Shown here one piece after another: positions 47,509 to 61,145 of a stretch of DNA of 64,000 bases. The stretch comes from Nepenthes gracilis. Taxonomy: Eukaryota > Streptophyta > Magnoliopsida > Caryophyllales > Nepenthaceae. The notes under the pieces are model-generated. The model was not told the DNA's origin. It did not search any database and saw nothing but the letters and a program-made list of their open reading frames with translations. The stretch is taken from NCBI GenBank assembly GCA_033239525.1, contig BSYO01000019.1:7355006-7419005 (forward strand). The letters run 5' to 3'. A program made the position numbers and the translations under genes. Within the stretch, counting starts at the first letter, position 1; the number at the start of each line of letters is the position of its first letter.

Positions 47509-49376
47509 CAACAACAATAACAACAACGTAATAGAAGGGAAGGGATTCAGGGAAATTAGAAGCATAACGTGAAGAAGAGAGAGAAAGGGAGAGGGAGCTG
47601 GCGGGTAGAGAGAGAAAGAGGGGCAAATAAGGTCCCCAGGTCCGATTCCGAGTACGAGCCAGTTAAAGAAGTGATAGATCGGGTCGAGGTAAGTGTACTC
47701 ATACCCTCTTTGTTCTCTCTTTTTGATTTTTATTCATATTTTCTCCGGTATTTTCATCCATTACCCACCAAAATATGTAAATCACGGAACCTATGATTAT
47801 TGCATGAATTATTTGTTATTTAATGTCTGAGTTTCCCCTCGTTTCACACATAACAGTTTCGTCCAAACCCTAGACCCGCTTTCGACCACCGTTTTCTCAT
47901 TATTTTGAGTTTCGAGCTTAACTTGGCCCTAAATAATGAAAATTCATACCTTGAATAGGGTTATTTACCGTTTGGGTGTCCGATTTTTCATGTTTCGCTC
48001 GTTTTATAAAATCGGACCCCTAAACCCACGTGATTACCGTTCACCCGAGGCCTTAGGTATTTTTGCATGATTCCACATAGTTTAATTATTAATTAAGTCG
48101 CATATATTCGCATATGTTTAATTATATACTTTGAAAAAATATGTTTATGATCCGTTTGTGAAGGAAATGTTGTCCGAAAGTCTCTAAAATTATAATTGTC
48201 TCTCGACGGTAAGAATTTTTATTCTTCACTATGCTCAAGATATTCGTGCATATAAATTAAGTCATGAGAATATTTAAATTTGAAAGAAATATAAAAATCA
48301 TGCAAGTATTCTACGGGAATTCCACAATTTGTTATATAATTGATTTGTTCTCCCGGATGGAGAAATTTGCGAAAGAAATTTGTAAACCTTCCCTAAAAGA
48401 ATAAGAAATCATGAAACTAGGACCACAGATTTATATTACGGAGGGTAATATCCCTTGGCATGTCATTAGTATTATAGTGGAGACTCAAGGATTATCCTGA
48501 CGTTATATTGTAGTGGGTAATACTCTTGACAAGTCTTAGAATATTAATGTGGAAGGTCGAAAAACTATCTCTGGACCCTAGGGGATATTGAGGCATATTT
48601 TTATTGGCCCATCTATAGGTATAATATGTAGATGACCCCCCTCTAGGTTTAAAATAAGAGCTCACGACCTTAGATTATATGGCATATTATGATCCTTTCA
48701 TCGTTCTCCCACACCTTTAGCTAGTAAGGCTACTGGCTCTGACCCGTAAAAATAAATATAAATCGGTAAGTGCATTAAATCATGTTTCATATCTTCATGC
48801 ATCCCTACTTATTGCTCCCATCCCATTCTCGTTTCATTTGAATATATATTGCTTATTATTTGCTTATGTTACACTTGTTGAGTATTAGGCTCATCCTTAC
48901 TTCTTTCTTCCTTCCAAATAAGCACGCCTTTATACTTAACGAGTCTGAGTAATCCGTAGGCGCAGGATAGGCAGCAGATATCGATTGCAAAGCTTTTTGG
49001 GCCTTAGTTTTATTATGTTTGTATGAGATGGAAAACTTGTATTATTTATTTTGATACTCATGATTATTGATGTATGTGATGATGATGATAATGGTTACGT
49101 AGTTTAGTTTCCCGCTGCATATGATGATATTTGTTCTTTCGTAGGTTTTATGGTTATATTTGGTTTCTTAGTTAGCATCTTATTTAAGTCGAAATTGTAC
49201 CGGAGTTATAACGTCGATGCCACCTATTGTCCATTTGTGGCAGTTGAGATCTTGAGTATGCATAATGTGTATTTTGTGGTTACTAAATAGGGATTTGTAC
49301 AGATTTTGTATTGGCGGATGTTAGTATTATAAATAAAACTCTACAGAATTTTCGGCAAAAAATACGGTCTATCACA
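47254..49376 (+). repeat. 3' LTR of the chromovirus at 40344-49376
   Basis: Begins tgtaatttttt right after the PPT and ends ...tctatcaca before TTTTT. The AAT microsatellite is at 47452-47504. The donor-like 'gaggtaagtgtactc' (about 47687-47701) is intact here, and the acceptor-like 'tttcttccttccaaataag' (near 48903) is mutated. Confidence 0.92.
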
Positions 49377-49381
49377 TTTTT

Positions 49382-49566
49382 GGTCATGGGAATTGGGGGC
49401 TCGGAAGAAGGTTCCTCAGCAACCTTAGTAGGAGGTTCTAGGATAGCCACCTCTGGGATGCTGACCTCCGAAACCTCGACTTGAAGCACCTCCTCGACCT
49501 TTCCGAATTAAGTCTCGCTGATCCAAGAAGAACCTTCAACAAAGTTAGCAGGAAGGTCAGGCAGGG
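49382..49566 (-). pseudogene. Antisense-type Tat gene, second segment
   Basis: Short piece of the gene at 39537-40338. The frame 'LQVEVSEVSIPEVAILEPP' is rich in Glu, Val and Pro. It joins in frame to the left piece across the element at 40344-49376 and to the right piece ('FEESLPDLPANF') across 49567-55690. It contains a TAA after 'WISET' near 49511. Confidence 0.68.
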
Positions 49567-51735
49567 TGTGACGTACCATATCCAAACCGAAAATTGACAA
49601 GGTTTTGTCTGTAATACGGACGTCAGACTATACAAACACCTATACAACATACCTGTACAACGCATAGAAATCTATCTAAACAATTTCCAACATCCAGACA
49701 AATACGACCTAAACAACACAGGACCCACATGCCACATCGGAGCATGGCTCCAACATTGCTCATCTGAACACAATATCAGATAAAGAGAGATACCGCTAGG
49801 TATCTGAAACAAGCCATCATAATCCTGCGGAAGCTCATACTATCATCCATGCATACAGCAGAGCTACTATATCAAATTATCATCCATATACATACAATAT
49901 ACAACACACTACCCATTAAAATTATACAAATTCTCCCAATTTATGAAATGAAAAATATTAAACATAGTCCATAAGGCATCTCCGAGCACCCGCCTACCTA
50001 GCCCACTCCTAGTTTCTACTCCGTCTCATCAGGCATATGGTCGTACTCATCTGAAGGTATGAAAATAAGAGTGAGTCAAATACTCAGCAAGGCACAAAAA
50101 TACAATAATAGAAGCAGTAAATTTAAAGTAAATCAAAGGGAAGGGAATAGGAATATGATATGGAATGCATAAACATAAAACATGTTCAAATGTATTTCCA
50201 AAATACAAATAACTTTTCACATTTTGTCTTTCTTCTCTTTAGAATGCAAAACATGCATAAATACTTCATCTTTACGGATCAGGGTCAGTAGGCCTTACTA
50301 CTTAGCGGTGCGGTGGAATGACGAAGGAAATGTGTATTCTTTTACATATTCTAAGGCACTATCCACGCAATTTAACACCCCGGGATGAGCAGTATACCTA
50401 TCATCCGATATACGAGGCAAATAACAAATACCACCATGTCCCTGTGGCTAAGAGATAATTCTCGTACTACCATAGTAATATTATAAGGCATGCTAAGAAA
50501 TATCACCCACTAAAATACACGACCAGCATAATATTTGAGTTTTTACTGTAATATCTATGGCATGGCAGGAAATATTACCTTCTGAAATACAAATCCGTAG
50601 TCTAAGTTTCACCATTTTTTATTCTTTAAGGAAAACTTCACCAAATATTTTATACAAAGTTCTTACTCTGGTAGAACAAATTATAAACATATCAAATGTG
50701 GCATTCCCTTCTTATACTTCGCAAAATTCTTATTAATCCTTGTATACATAACATATTATTATTTGCTTAGTATTCTCATGACTTTAAATATATGCATAAT
50801 TTAATATAAGTATAGGAAAAATTAGGAAATCCTTACCACATAGGGATAAACGTAACTTTAGAGTTTTTGGATAATAATTCATTCACAAACGGTTCATAAT
50901 AATATTTTCAGAATATACAATTGAGCATATACAGTCATATGTAATTTAAATTCTAATTAAACAAAATAAAATCATGCAAAAATCTCAAAATTTCTCTGTG
51001 AATAGTGTCAGGTGCTGATTTAGGGTTCCGTATTTACAAAAACAGACAAATTTGGAAAATTAACCATATTCAAGACATGGGTTTTCATCATCTAAAGCCA
51101 AATCATTTATAAAACTCAAAATAATTCATTAAACCCGGATGCAGGTTAGGGTTTTGAGATGCACAAAACTGTGTGAAAACGATTAATTGGATAACAAATT
51201 GATAAATTCTCATGCCCAAGACGTGGGTTTCACAAAAATGTGCATAGATCGGGTATCAAAACAATAATACCCAAAGGAAATCGCACGAAAATTAAAAAGA
51301 GAGAACGAAAAAGGTATAGGTATACTTGTCTCAACCTGATCTATCACTTCTCCAACTAACTTTAAGTCAAAATTGTACTTGAGGACCTCGTTCCCCTCCT
51401 CTCTCTACTCCTTGGGCTCTCTCTCTCTCCTATTCTTCTTTCTACGGAAGCCTTCTCCTCGATTTCTGCTTTCCTTCTTCTTATTATCTTTTTCTTTTTT
51501 TTGTTTATTTTATATATATTATTATCATTATATATATATATATATATATCTATTTTATTTTTTCCAAAACCCAAATTGATACTCGAGTGATAGTAGCGGT
51601 ACACTTCGAGTACCAACCCAACTAATCCAAATATTCTTCAAAATTCTATAATATTTACTTAATTTTTATCATACTCAAATTACCCAAAATAATAAATAAT
51701 CTCAATTAAATTAGATAAAAAGTTGAGATATTACA
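49567..51735 (-). repeat. 3' LTR of the deleted chromovirus
   Basis: Starts tgtgacgtaccatatcc and ends ...gagatattaca. It contains (TA)n at about 51528-51550 at the position where the related plus-strand element has (AAT)n. A CT-rich leader is at 51400-51480. The donor region has mutated (minus 'GAGACAAGTATACC'). Confidence 0.92.
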
Positions 51736-51792
51736 TTCTCCCTTATAAAAATTTCATCATCAAAATTAACGAATCCTAGAAATTTCACAAAC

Positions 51793-53445
51793 CTAACACA
51801 CGTGCCTCAAAATAAATGGGGATACTTGTCCTAGATCTCGTCCTCTCTTTCTCACATGGCCACCTGGCGGGAATGGTTCCTCCACAAAACTTTCACAAGA
51901 GGAATCGTCTTCGAGCGCAAAATTTCCACTGGCTCCTTCAAATATGATAATCCTCATTGATAACCAAAGGTTATAATCAATGACAAACGCCAGATCATGG
52001 ACGTATTTCCTCAACATTGATACATGAAAAACATTATGCACATCAGCCAAATTCGATGGCAATGCCAATTGATACGCCACCTCTCTGACCTTCTCCAGAA
52101 TCTTGAAAGTTCCAATGAAATGTGGTCTCAACTTTCCCTTAATACCAAACCTGGTGGTCCCCTTCGACGGCGAAACTCTAAGAAACACAAAATCACCGAC
52201 CTCAAATTGAAGCTCTGCTCTCCTTCGGTCCATATAACTCTTCTGTAGACTCTGGGCGATCTTTAACTTTTCAACAATCCCCCCAATCTTCTCCGATGTC
52301 TCTCTAATTACATCGGTCTCTAAGAGTCGTCTGTCTCCTATCTCCTCCCCAATAGATCGGAGATCAACACTTCCTACCAACAGTATCTCAAATGGAGTTA
52401 TGTCGATACTTGCCTAGAAGTTATTATTATAAGCGAACTCTGCCACAGCCAAGTGATGATCCCAACTTCCTTTGAATTCCATCACCAAGGCTCTTAGCAT
52501 ATCCTCTAGAATTTGAATGATCCGCTCCGATTGACCATCGATTTGCAGATTGTACGCCATGCTAAACTTTAAATTTATCCCTAATTTTTAATGCAAACTC
52601 TCCCAAAATTTAGAGACAAAATGTGAATCATGATCGAATACAATATATGCTAGCACACCGTGCAATCTAACAATTTCATTGATATATAATTGCGCTAGGC
52701 TAATGCGAGAATATGTCATCCAAATGGCTATAAAATGAGCTGACTTCGTCAGCTGATTCACAATGACCGAAATTGTATCATGGTTCCATAAAGTCCTAGG
52801 CAACTCAGAAACAAAATTCATCGAAATATCCTCTCACTTCTAACTCGGGATAGACAATGGCTGTAATAATCCCAAAGGCTTCCTCTTCTTAGCTTTCAGT
52901 TGCTGATAGATAAGGCATCATCTAACAAAAATAACTATCTGTCTCTGCATGTTCCTCCACTAGAATATTTTTTTCAGATCCAAGTACATCTTATTAATCC
53001 CAAGGTAGATAGTGTACCTAGTTCGATGTTCCTTCTTCATGATTTCTTCTTTCAGCTCTCTATCATCAAGTACACACAAATGCTCCCGAAATCTCGACAC
53101 TCCATCGGCACAAACGCTAAAGTTTATCTGAGAGTCTTGACCAAGATTTCCAACAATATCCATAAAAAACGGATTATTTACTTACAATTCCTTAATCTTC
53201 TGGAGGATCTCAGGCTGTACCTGTAGGAAAGATTGCATCATATGGTTCCCTTTGACTTAACGCTAGATATGGAAAAACTTTAGGCAATCCGGCATCTTCA
53301 TTTGCTTAATCTGCATCGTCGCTACCAAACTAGTCAGACTGCTCAAAGCAATCGAAACAACATTCGCCTTCTCCGGCTGATCATAGATCTCACAATCATA
53401 ATATTTAATGAACTTGATCAATCATTGCTGCCTCATATTCAATTC
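51793..53445 (-). pseudogene. Chromovirus integrase with a stub of RNase H
   Basis: Read leftwards from 53445. The RNase H tail 'NMRQQ..LIKFIKYYDCEI' is followed by 'PEKANVVSIALSS' (53440-53320). The integrase zinc-binding part is at 53163-52900 ('HRTRYTIYLGINKMYLDLKK'). The core is at 52821-52588 ('MNFVSELPRTLW', 'VIVNQLTKSAHF', 'RLHGVLAYIVFDHD'); the first catalytic Asp (VIVDRLTKS in the family) is Asn. The C-terminal domain is at 52330-51960 ('KSYMDRRRAELQFEVGDFVF', 'VHNVFHVSMLRKYVHDL'). Chromodomain remnants reach about 51800, out of frame. It is closest in this window to the integrase at 45862-47192. Confidence 0.88.
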
Positions 53446-53461
53446 TTTCTCTGATACCAAC

Positions 53462-55445
53462 TGTGACGTACCATATCCCAATTGAAAACTAGCAAGGTTC
53501 CATCTATAATATGGATGCCAGACTATACAAACACCAGTACAATAAGCTTGTACAACATATAGAAATCCATCCAAACAATTTCCAACATCCAAACAAACAT
53601 GACCTAAACAACACAGGATCCACATGCCACATTGGAGCGTGGCTCCAACATTACTTATCTGGACACAATATCGGATAAAGAGAGATACCGTTAGGTACTT
53701 GAAACAAACAATCATAATCCTGTAGAAGCACGTACTATCATCGATGCATATAACGAAACTGCTATATCAGATCATCGTCCATATACATACAATATACAAC
53801 ACACTGCCCATCAAAATTACACAAATCCTCCCAATTTATGAAATCTAAACTATTGAACACAGTCCATAAAGGATCTCCAAGGACCTACGTGCCAAGCCCA
53901 CTCTAGCTTCTACTCCGTCTTGTTGGCCATAAGATTGTGCTCATCTGAAGGCATGGAAGCAGTAAGAGTGAGCTGAATGTTCAGTAAGGTACATAAATAC
54001 AAGGATATAAGTAGTAAATTTAAAGTAAATGAAAGGGAAGGGGATAAGAGTATGATATGGAATGCATAAATATAAAATATGATCAAATGTGTTTTCGAAA
54101 TATAAATAACTTTTTACATTTTATCTTTCTTCTCGTTAGAATGCAAAACATGCATAAATACTTAATCTTTGTGGACTAGGGTCAATAGGCCTTACTAGCT
54201 AACGGTATGGTGGAATGAGAAAAGAAATGTATAAGCCTTCACACATTCTAAGGCACTATCCATACAATTTAATGCCCGTGGTGAGCAAAGATATCTATCG
54301 CTCGGTATACGGGACCAAAACAAATGCCACCATGTCTCCCATGGCCAAGAGGCAATCATTATACTGCTACAGTAATATCCTAAGATATATTAAGGAATAT
54401 TACCTGCTAAAATTCATGATTAGGATAATATTTGAGTTTTCACTATAACATCTATGTTATGCTAGAGAATATTACCCTCTAAAATACAAATCCATTGTCC
54501 AAGTTTCACCATGTTTTTATTCATTAAGAAAAAGTCTACCAAATTTCTTATACAAAGTTTTCATTCTAGGAGAATGAATCATAAATATATCAAATATGAC
54601 ATTCCCTTCTTATACTTTGCAAACTTCTTATTTTTCCTTGGATACATAATATATTATCATTTGCTTAGTATTCTCATGACTTTAAACATATACACAATTT
54701 AATATAAGTATGAAAAAATTAGAAAATCCTTACCACATCGGGGCAAACGTAACTTTAGAGCTTCTGGACGATACTTCATTCACAAACGGTTCACAATAAT
54801 ATTTTTCAAGTATACAATTGAGCATATACAATTATATGTAATTTTAATACCAATTAAACAAAGTGGAATCATGTAAAAATCCTCAAATTTCTCAGGTGGA
54901 CAGTGTCAAGCACAAATTTAGGGTTCCGTACGTACAAAATTGAATAAACTTGGAAAATTGGACATCCAATCGGTAAGTAACCATATTCAAGACATGTGTT
55001 TTCATTATCTAAAGCCAAATCATTTGTAAAACTCAAAATAATTAATTAAACGTGGTCCGGGCACAGGTTATGATTTTGGGATGCACAAAATCGTGTGAAA
55101 ATGATGAATCGGATAACAAATTGACAAATTCATGTACCCAAGTCGTTGGTTTCACAAAATATGTACATGGTTGGGGTATCGAGATAATAATATCCGAAGG
55201 GGATCGAAAGAAAATTAAAAGAGAGAACAAAAATTATATGGGTACACTTACTTCAACCCGATCTATTACTTCTCCAACTAGCTCTAAGTCAGAATCGGAC
55301 TCAGGGACCTCATTCTCCTCTTTCTTTCTCTACTTCTTTGGCTCTCTCTCTCTCTCCTCTTCTTCTTTTGCCCGAAACCCTCTCCCCCAATTTTTCTTTC
55401 CTTCTTTTTATTCTCTTTTTCTCTCTTTTTTTTGTTTGTTTGTTT

Positions 55446-55479
<34 letters not shown>

Positions 55480-55690
55480 ATGTATGTATGTATATATATA
55501 TATTCCGTTTCTTCTATTCTAAAACCTAAATCAATACTCGGGTAACAACAAGGGCTCACTTCGTGTGCCAGGTCAACTAATCCAAATATCATTTAAAATT
55601 TTATAATATTTACTTAATTTTTATTACACCCAAATTATCTAAAATAATAAGTAATCCCAATTAAATCGGATAAAACTTTAGGATATTATA
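53462..55690 (-). repeat. 5' LTR of the deleted chromovirus
   Basis: Starts tgtgacgtaccatatccc and ends ...ggatattata (CA lost). It contains a (TA)n(TG)n run at about 55448-55502, longer than in the other LTR, and an intact donor-like minus-strand 'GAAGTAAGTGTACCC' near 55243-55257. Confidence 0.92.
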
Positions 55691-55695
55691 TAGGG

Positions 55696-55758
55696 ATTCC
55701 TCAAATAGAGATGACAAAATAGTCGGCATCCTCTATATAAAGTAAGGGTTAGAGTTGG
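55696..55758 (-). pseudogene. Antisense-type Tat gene, third segment
   Basis: A 63-bp sliver between two chromoviruses. Minus-strand frame 'RMPTILSSLFEES' continues in frame to 'LPDLPANF' at 49566. The link to 63562 needs a shift of one base. Confidence 0.6.
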
Positions 55759-57833
55759 TCTGATGGACCACATTTACCTGACCGGAAACCAACATGGTTC
55801 CGGCTGTAAAGCGGCCGTCGGACTAATATAACTTGTACAAAATCAATGTACCGCATACATATATATATCCACAACTGACAACAAACAAGATCCAAAATGC
55901 CACAACTACACCCGTGTCACCAATGTCATTACTCCGATTATAATGTCGGTTCAAATAAATACCACTAGGTACCCAAAACAAACCATAAAAACTTGCGAAA
56001 GTATATACATCCAATAAATACTGTGAAAACTAAACTACCTGTTCATCATCGACAAACACATACATCAACAATACATAACCATTTCAAAAATACAAAATAC
56101 TACATTAGAAAGTTACAAAACTACAAGACTAAGTCTATAAGGTCATCTTCCATGCCTTCAAACCTAACTGACTCAAATCCTCCATTCTGACTCATTAGGT
56201 TTAAATTCATGCTCATCTAAAAAGTGAAAAATAGTAAGAGTGAGCTAAATTCTCATCCAGTGTAATATAATCAAAGACAATAAGGAATATACGTAAAATA
56301 AAGGGGAGGGAATAAGAATAGTACATGAATGCATGAACATCAGACATGAAAAAATATATTTTTGAAACATATTTATCTTTATCATTTTATTATTGGTCCT
56401 TTTAAATTCTAAAACATGAAAAAACTTAATTATCTTTATAGACCAGGGCTAGTAGGCCTTACTAGGTAACGATGCGATCGAATGATAAAAGAATGTGTTT
56501 ACTTCTACACATTCTAAAATATAGATCCATGCAATTCAACATGCCGTAGTGAGTAGTATACCTTTTGCCAGATATATGAGGCCACAAAACATATGCCACC
56601 ATGTCCCTTATGGCTCGAGGCAAGTCCTCGTACTTTCAGAGGAATATCCTAAAGTATGTCAGGAAATATTACCCTCTGAAATACAAATGCTCGGTTCAAT
56701 TTATAATTACTTATTCTTAGGGAATTCCATAATCATTCATAAAATATTGTTCTTACTCTAGGAGAATAGTTCATCAAACCTAATATATCATAGAATTTTC
56801 TTCTTATACTTCTTATAATGTGCATAATTCTTATAGGTTTAAGTCTTCACATGACTTAAATTATATGTATGATCATTATAAAGTATGAAAAAATAGAAAT
56901 TATTACTACTGTAAGCCAAAACGTAACTTTAGAGCTTTTAGAACATAGACAAGATAACATATTTAATATATATGCGGTTAAACATCACTATTTACGTCCA
57001 ACAATATTTTCAGAATATATAAAATTATCAAATATAAAATCTATTTGTATAATTACCAAATATACGGAGTATTTGCATCCATAAAACTAGGGTTATGAAT
57101 TTCTAAAATCAAATCATACATAAATTATAATTAATTTGGGTAAAACTAAAGGGGGCACGAGTTAGGGTTTTGGTGAACATAATACCATACAAGACTATTA
57201 AATCAGATACCCAATTGATAAATTAATATGTTCACGGTATGGATAACGATTTTCTAAAGTCAATTTATGCAAAAAATTTTAAAAATAAATAGATAAAAGT
57301 ATTCGGGCGCGAGGTTAGGGTTTCAATATGAAACATCATTTAAAATTAAGAAATCGGATATGAAATTAACATATGTGCATGCTCTAATCATGGGTAATAT
57401 AAAATATAAACTTATACAAGTATCAAAACAATAATATAAAAAAAGAATAGAATAAACAGTGCAAAGAGAGAAAAAGGGGGATGAGTGTACTTATCCCGAT
57501 CCAATCTATAACTTCTCTAAGTAGCTCAAGTTCGGAATTGGACTCGTAAACCTCAATCTCTCCCTTCTCTCTCTTCTCCTTCCTACTCTCTCTCTCTCTA
57601 TGTCTATCTTGGATTGCTAGAAAATGTCACGCAAAAACCCCGCAGGGTTTTTATAGCGCCGGCCCGGTGCGAGCCTGCTGGATCCTACGCCTGCCATGGG
57701 CGCCCAGTAGGTGCCCTCCCCCCAATTCTTCCTACACTCTGAAAACATAATTTTTTCACATGAATTTAGCATCATTTTGATTATATTACCTTAATTATTT
57801 GTAATTACGATATTCAAAAATCGATACATTATA
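55759..57833 (-). repeat. 3' LTR of the decayed chromovirus
   Basis: Starts tctgatggaccac (aligned with tgtaatggattat) and ends ...cgatacattata. A TATA box on the minus strand (CTATAAAAACCC) lies at about 57648-57659 inside an unusually GC-rich patch (57630-57725, 'gggcgcccagtagg'). Confidence 0.85.
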
Positions 57834-57849
57834 ACTCTTCCCTATTTAT

Positions 57850-60800
57850 AGAAATTTCGTCCTCAAAATTTAACGAATCTCAAAATTTCACAATCGAAAA
57901 AAATTCTTTTAGATTTCATCATCACGTTCCTATGTTACAACCCTGATTAAATGACTTATCCTAGAAAGCCTAAACTAAAAAAAATATCCTACATCCCGAT
58001 TCCTAATGTTTCTAATCTAATCTAGGTTGGAACTTTATCATAAGATAAATTCCTAATCTTCCACAATAGTTTAACCCGATTACTTACTTACTTCCTTAAT
58101 TATCGATACATTGGAGATATCATGATAATTCACAAATTGAAGGTAAACCAAATTTATTAATTACTTCTCCGACTTAGTTCAAAACCTCAACAAACTAATG
58201 AACTTCTACTTCAGCTCATCCTAGGCCTTAAAATGATTGATCACTTCAAACTTCAAACTAAACCTTAAGATAAATAGGCCATCCGCTTTGTTGCACAACT
58301 TTGAGTAACTATTTATTAGCATACTAAAAATCCTTTGACAACTCATATTCATTGATTCATAATGGACACCTAGGTTACATAGCAGCCATAGACCTATGGA
58401 AAAATCCCAAGATATCAATGTGTTTAAGGCAAAACCCATAATCCTTGATTTATAATTATCATATTAATCAAATTCACGATAAAGGGACCTTCATTATTAG
58501 CTAATTTACAATTATCCAAACACTTAAAATCTTGTTGTTCTGATAAGCCCGAAATAATATCTCAAGGATTTCTCATCTCATAATTTTGAAGCCTCAATAC
58601 TTTGGATACATCTCTTCCTTCCGAAACCAAAAGCAAGGCACCCTGTCGATTAAGACATTAGGACCTGCTCACGGCACATCCATCAACATCTCTTATAAAG
58701 TATCAAGACATATCAAGTCTAAGGACTCCCAACATTAAATGTTTGGCATTAATGTTTGCCTTCCTTAATAGACACCGAGATTTATCTTCGTAATCTTTAA
58801 ACAGATTTACCTGCTTCCTCTGTCGTATGTTCATCTCCTTCTTGTGACACAACAATTCAGATCCTTAGAATCATTAGACAATAACTATCTCTAAAAGCAA
58901 CACCTATAAGTTCTTAAAGTAAAGACCTCAATTGTTAACTCCAACGCACTGGTGGAGTAACTCTGATCATGGACTTCTCCCCCGCTTAATCCAAGGGTTT
59001 CCACCTATATATGATAGAGGAAGAATATAATTCTAAATCTTCCTTAAAAGTATCACATTCTACTATAATTTACTTGATCCATCATGGATCAACACAAACG
59101 ACATGGTTGACAATTACCCTCAATTCCTCGAAAGCTATGCCCACATATCTCACTCCGATGGATACCGATAGCCAAATGTCTCACGGACACTACAAATCAT
59201 CGAGGAACACTTAATGGATATCTTACCGGATTCATCTAAACCTATGATAACTGCACACTTTTGCGATATCAATCAGCCTTTCCCAAATGTGCCATCACTG
59301 AAATCCCTACATGACCACATTTATACTATCGAAGAAACCACATGCCCAACATGACACTTCCCCGAACTACTTTCTCACGTTCTATACTCAATTGAGCACG
59401 CGGCTAACAACCTTTCTAATCCATGATACAGTCCTCAAATAGAGTTCATACATCCCCATAATTCCTTAAATTCATCGATGAGACCATCACAATATTGACC
59501 TAAATGGAACCGAAAAACCCAAACCATAAAATTCACAGAAAGGCCAATTAACCTACAAATCCAAATGACATTACCAAAACTTGTAACGACCGTATCTTTA
59601 TCCTAAATGCTGCCGCGGGCACAACCCTCAATTATCCACAATTAACAATACTATGGATATAGACCGACCCTAAAAATTATTAAGCCTTTGTAGTAGATCA
59701 AATGATTCACATATTTATTCACAATGTCCCCTATCTAACCATTCGTCTCCCGAACAATCTAAATTTTCAGTCATCTACATGTAATCACGTCGGTTTATCT
59801 TACTCACCCTAAAGGTTCTAAGGCATTCCACAGTGGCACCTAACCGATGCTTCCTCGATTTTATATGGAGTTATTAAAAATCGATGCCAACTTCGATACA
59901 ACCTTGAATTACCGATCAAAAAATAGATCAGCCTATTCTTTTCCTCTAAGAAATATCCTCAAATGCTTATACAACCAAAACTTATTAGTGACCACAAGAG
60001 TCCTTAGATGTGGTCTCTATACTAGATAAACTTGACACATATCTTCGTTAAACGATCTGTAGGTAAAACAATAATAATTTCTTGATACTTCGACCAACTC
60101 CGCCTCGTGCTCAAAATTTCACAATTCGATTGTAAAATATAATATTCTTACCAACACAAATTATAACAGTATGGCAACTCACCAACCAAAACATCACGAA
60201 TATCATATCGAAGATCGGTACCACAAGGAAAATCACATCAATCCAACTAATCATATCTACGTACCCAAGAAAATATCATAAATATGGATATGACTAACAA
60301 AAGTTTATGGTCCTCAAATGAACGAATAACCTTTGGAAACACAATATGAAAATATAGATTCAGAATCTCAGCAACAAATACACTGAAACATTAAAATTGG
60401 AAGATCTTACCTTCCATTACGGTAGGCGACACCCCTACACCTCGTGCCATCACCGCAAAATCCCGATCTAAAGCACTTGACTTTTTTATTATCCAACCCA
60501 TGGGATAGAGATAATCATCGATTATGTGGCCGAACTGTCCATAATTAAAATCATACTCCCAAAACTCATTGGGAAAGATATTTATCTACAAAAGCCTCAA
60601 CAAATACATTTCACGATATCTCTTTATCCTTCTAACCCATGACTCTTTTATCATCAATCGACCATGGCTGGCTTCATCTTCTAACTTATATGAGGTAAAT
60701 ATAACCTTATCTCCTCCTCGGATATAGGGTCACCGTAACTACCATTCAATTCTTAGGATCTACATTTTAACTTCTGTAAGAATTATACCACCCAAAAATT

Positions 60801-61145
60801 CATACACCTGATTATTGTTATTGTGCCAGTCATAAATAGACATCCTTAGATTCACCAACACCATAAATTAACTCCAAATTATCTTGACCTCGAGCCATCG
60901 ATTCCACCTTATCCATCTCACTTTTCATGTTATTCAAACATCCTCCTATCTTAGTCCTCAAATTAAGATCAACTTAAGTTAATTATCAGAGTATCTCCCT
61001 ACAACTTCTCTTTCTTTCGGTTCTCACCCAAACTAAATTGTCCAAGACTTTCAAGTCTCGCCATTCTTCCAAGCAAATTCATATAATCCACTTCTCAATC
61101 TTGCGATTGGCCACCATCACAAGTAGCTCTCCACCTAGGTGCCAT
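57850..61145 (-). pseudogene. Remnants of chromovirus gag-pol
   Basis: The gag start at ATG 61145 (MAPRWRATCDGG, then 'YMNLLGRMARLESL') matches the family's N-terminus and the 'NLLGRMANII' of the plus-strand element. Protease-like 'GSMILIMDSSAT' lies near 60310. Between 60300 and 58500 only isolated fragments can be followed. The integrase end near 58450-57950 has a decayed 'RQKSYAD..ELEFEVGD' block and 'VNYHDISNVSI' in place of 'VHNVFHVSML'. Stops occur every few dozen codons. Assignment rests mainly on position between the LTRs. Confidence 0.55.

Larger units (their letters stand above)
40344..49376 (+). mobile_element. Complete Tekay/Del-type chromovirus, plus strand
   Basis: LTRs 40344-42436 and 47254-49376. 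Target duplication TTTTT at 40339-40343 and 49377-49381; removing the element restores an open frame in the host gene ('IPMTK' joined to 'NEDEVGGKVEM'), which supports the low-complexity duplication. Primer site 'ttggtatcaaag' at 42438-42449 (initiator Met tRNA). PPT 'aagtgggggataa' at 47241-47253. Gag, protease, RT, RNase H, integrase and chromodomain are all present but broken by stops. Confidence 0.93.
49567..55690 (-). mobile_element. Chromovirus with a large internal deletion
   Basis: LTRs 49567-51735 and 53462-55690. Target duplication CAGGG (49562-49566) / TAGGG (55691-55695), one substitution apart; the host frame is restored on removal. PPT on the minus strand 'AAGGGAGAATG' at about 51733-51745, primer site (plus strand ctctgataccaac) at 53449-53461. 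The interior of 1.7 kb retains only integrase and the end of RNase H. Gag, protease and RT are missing, and the RNase H frame runs directly into the primer site. Confidence 0.92.

Noticed and set aside
55052..55592. Frames of about 100-156 codons on both strands
   Set aside because: LTR leader plus TA/TG microsatellite; low-complexity Tyr/Ile and Lys/Glu runs.
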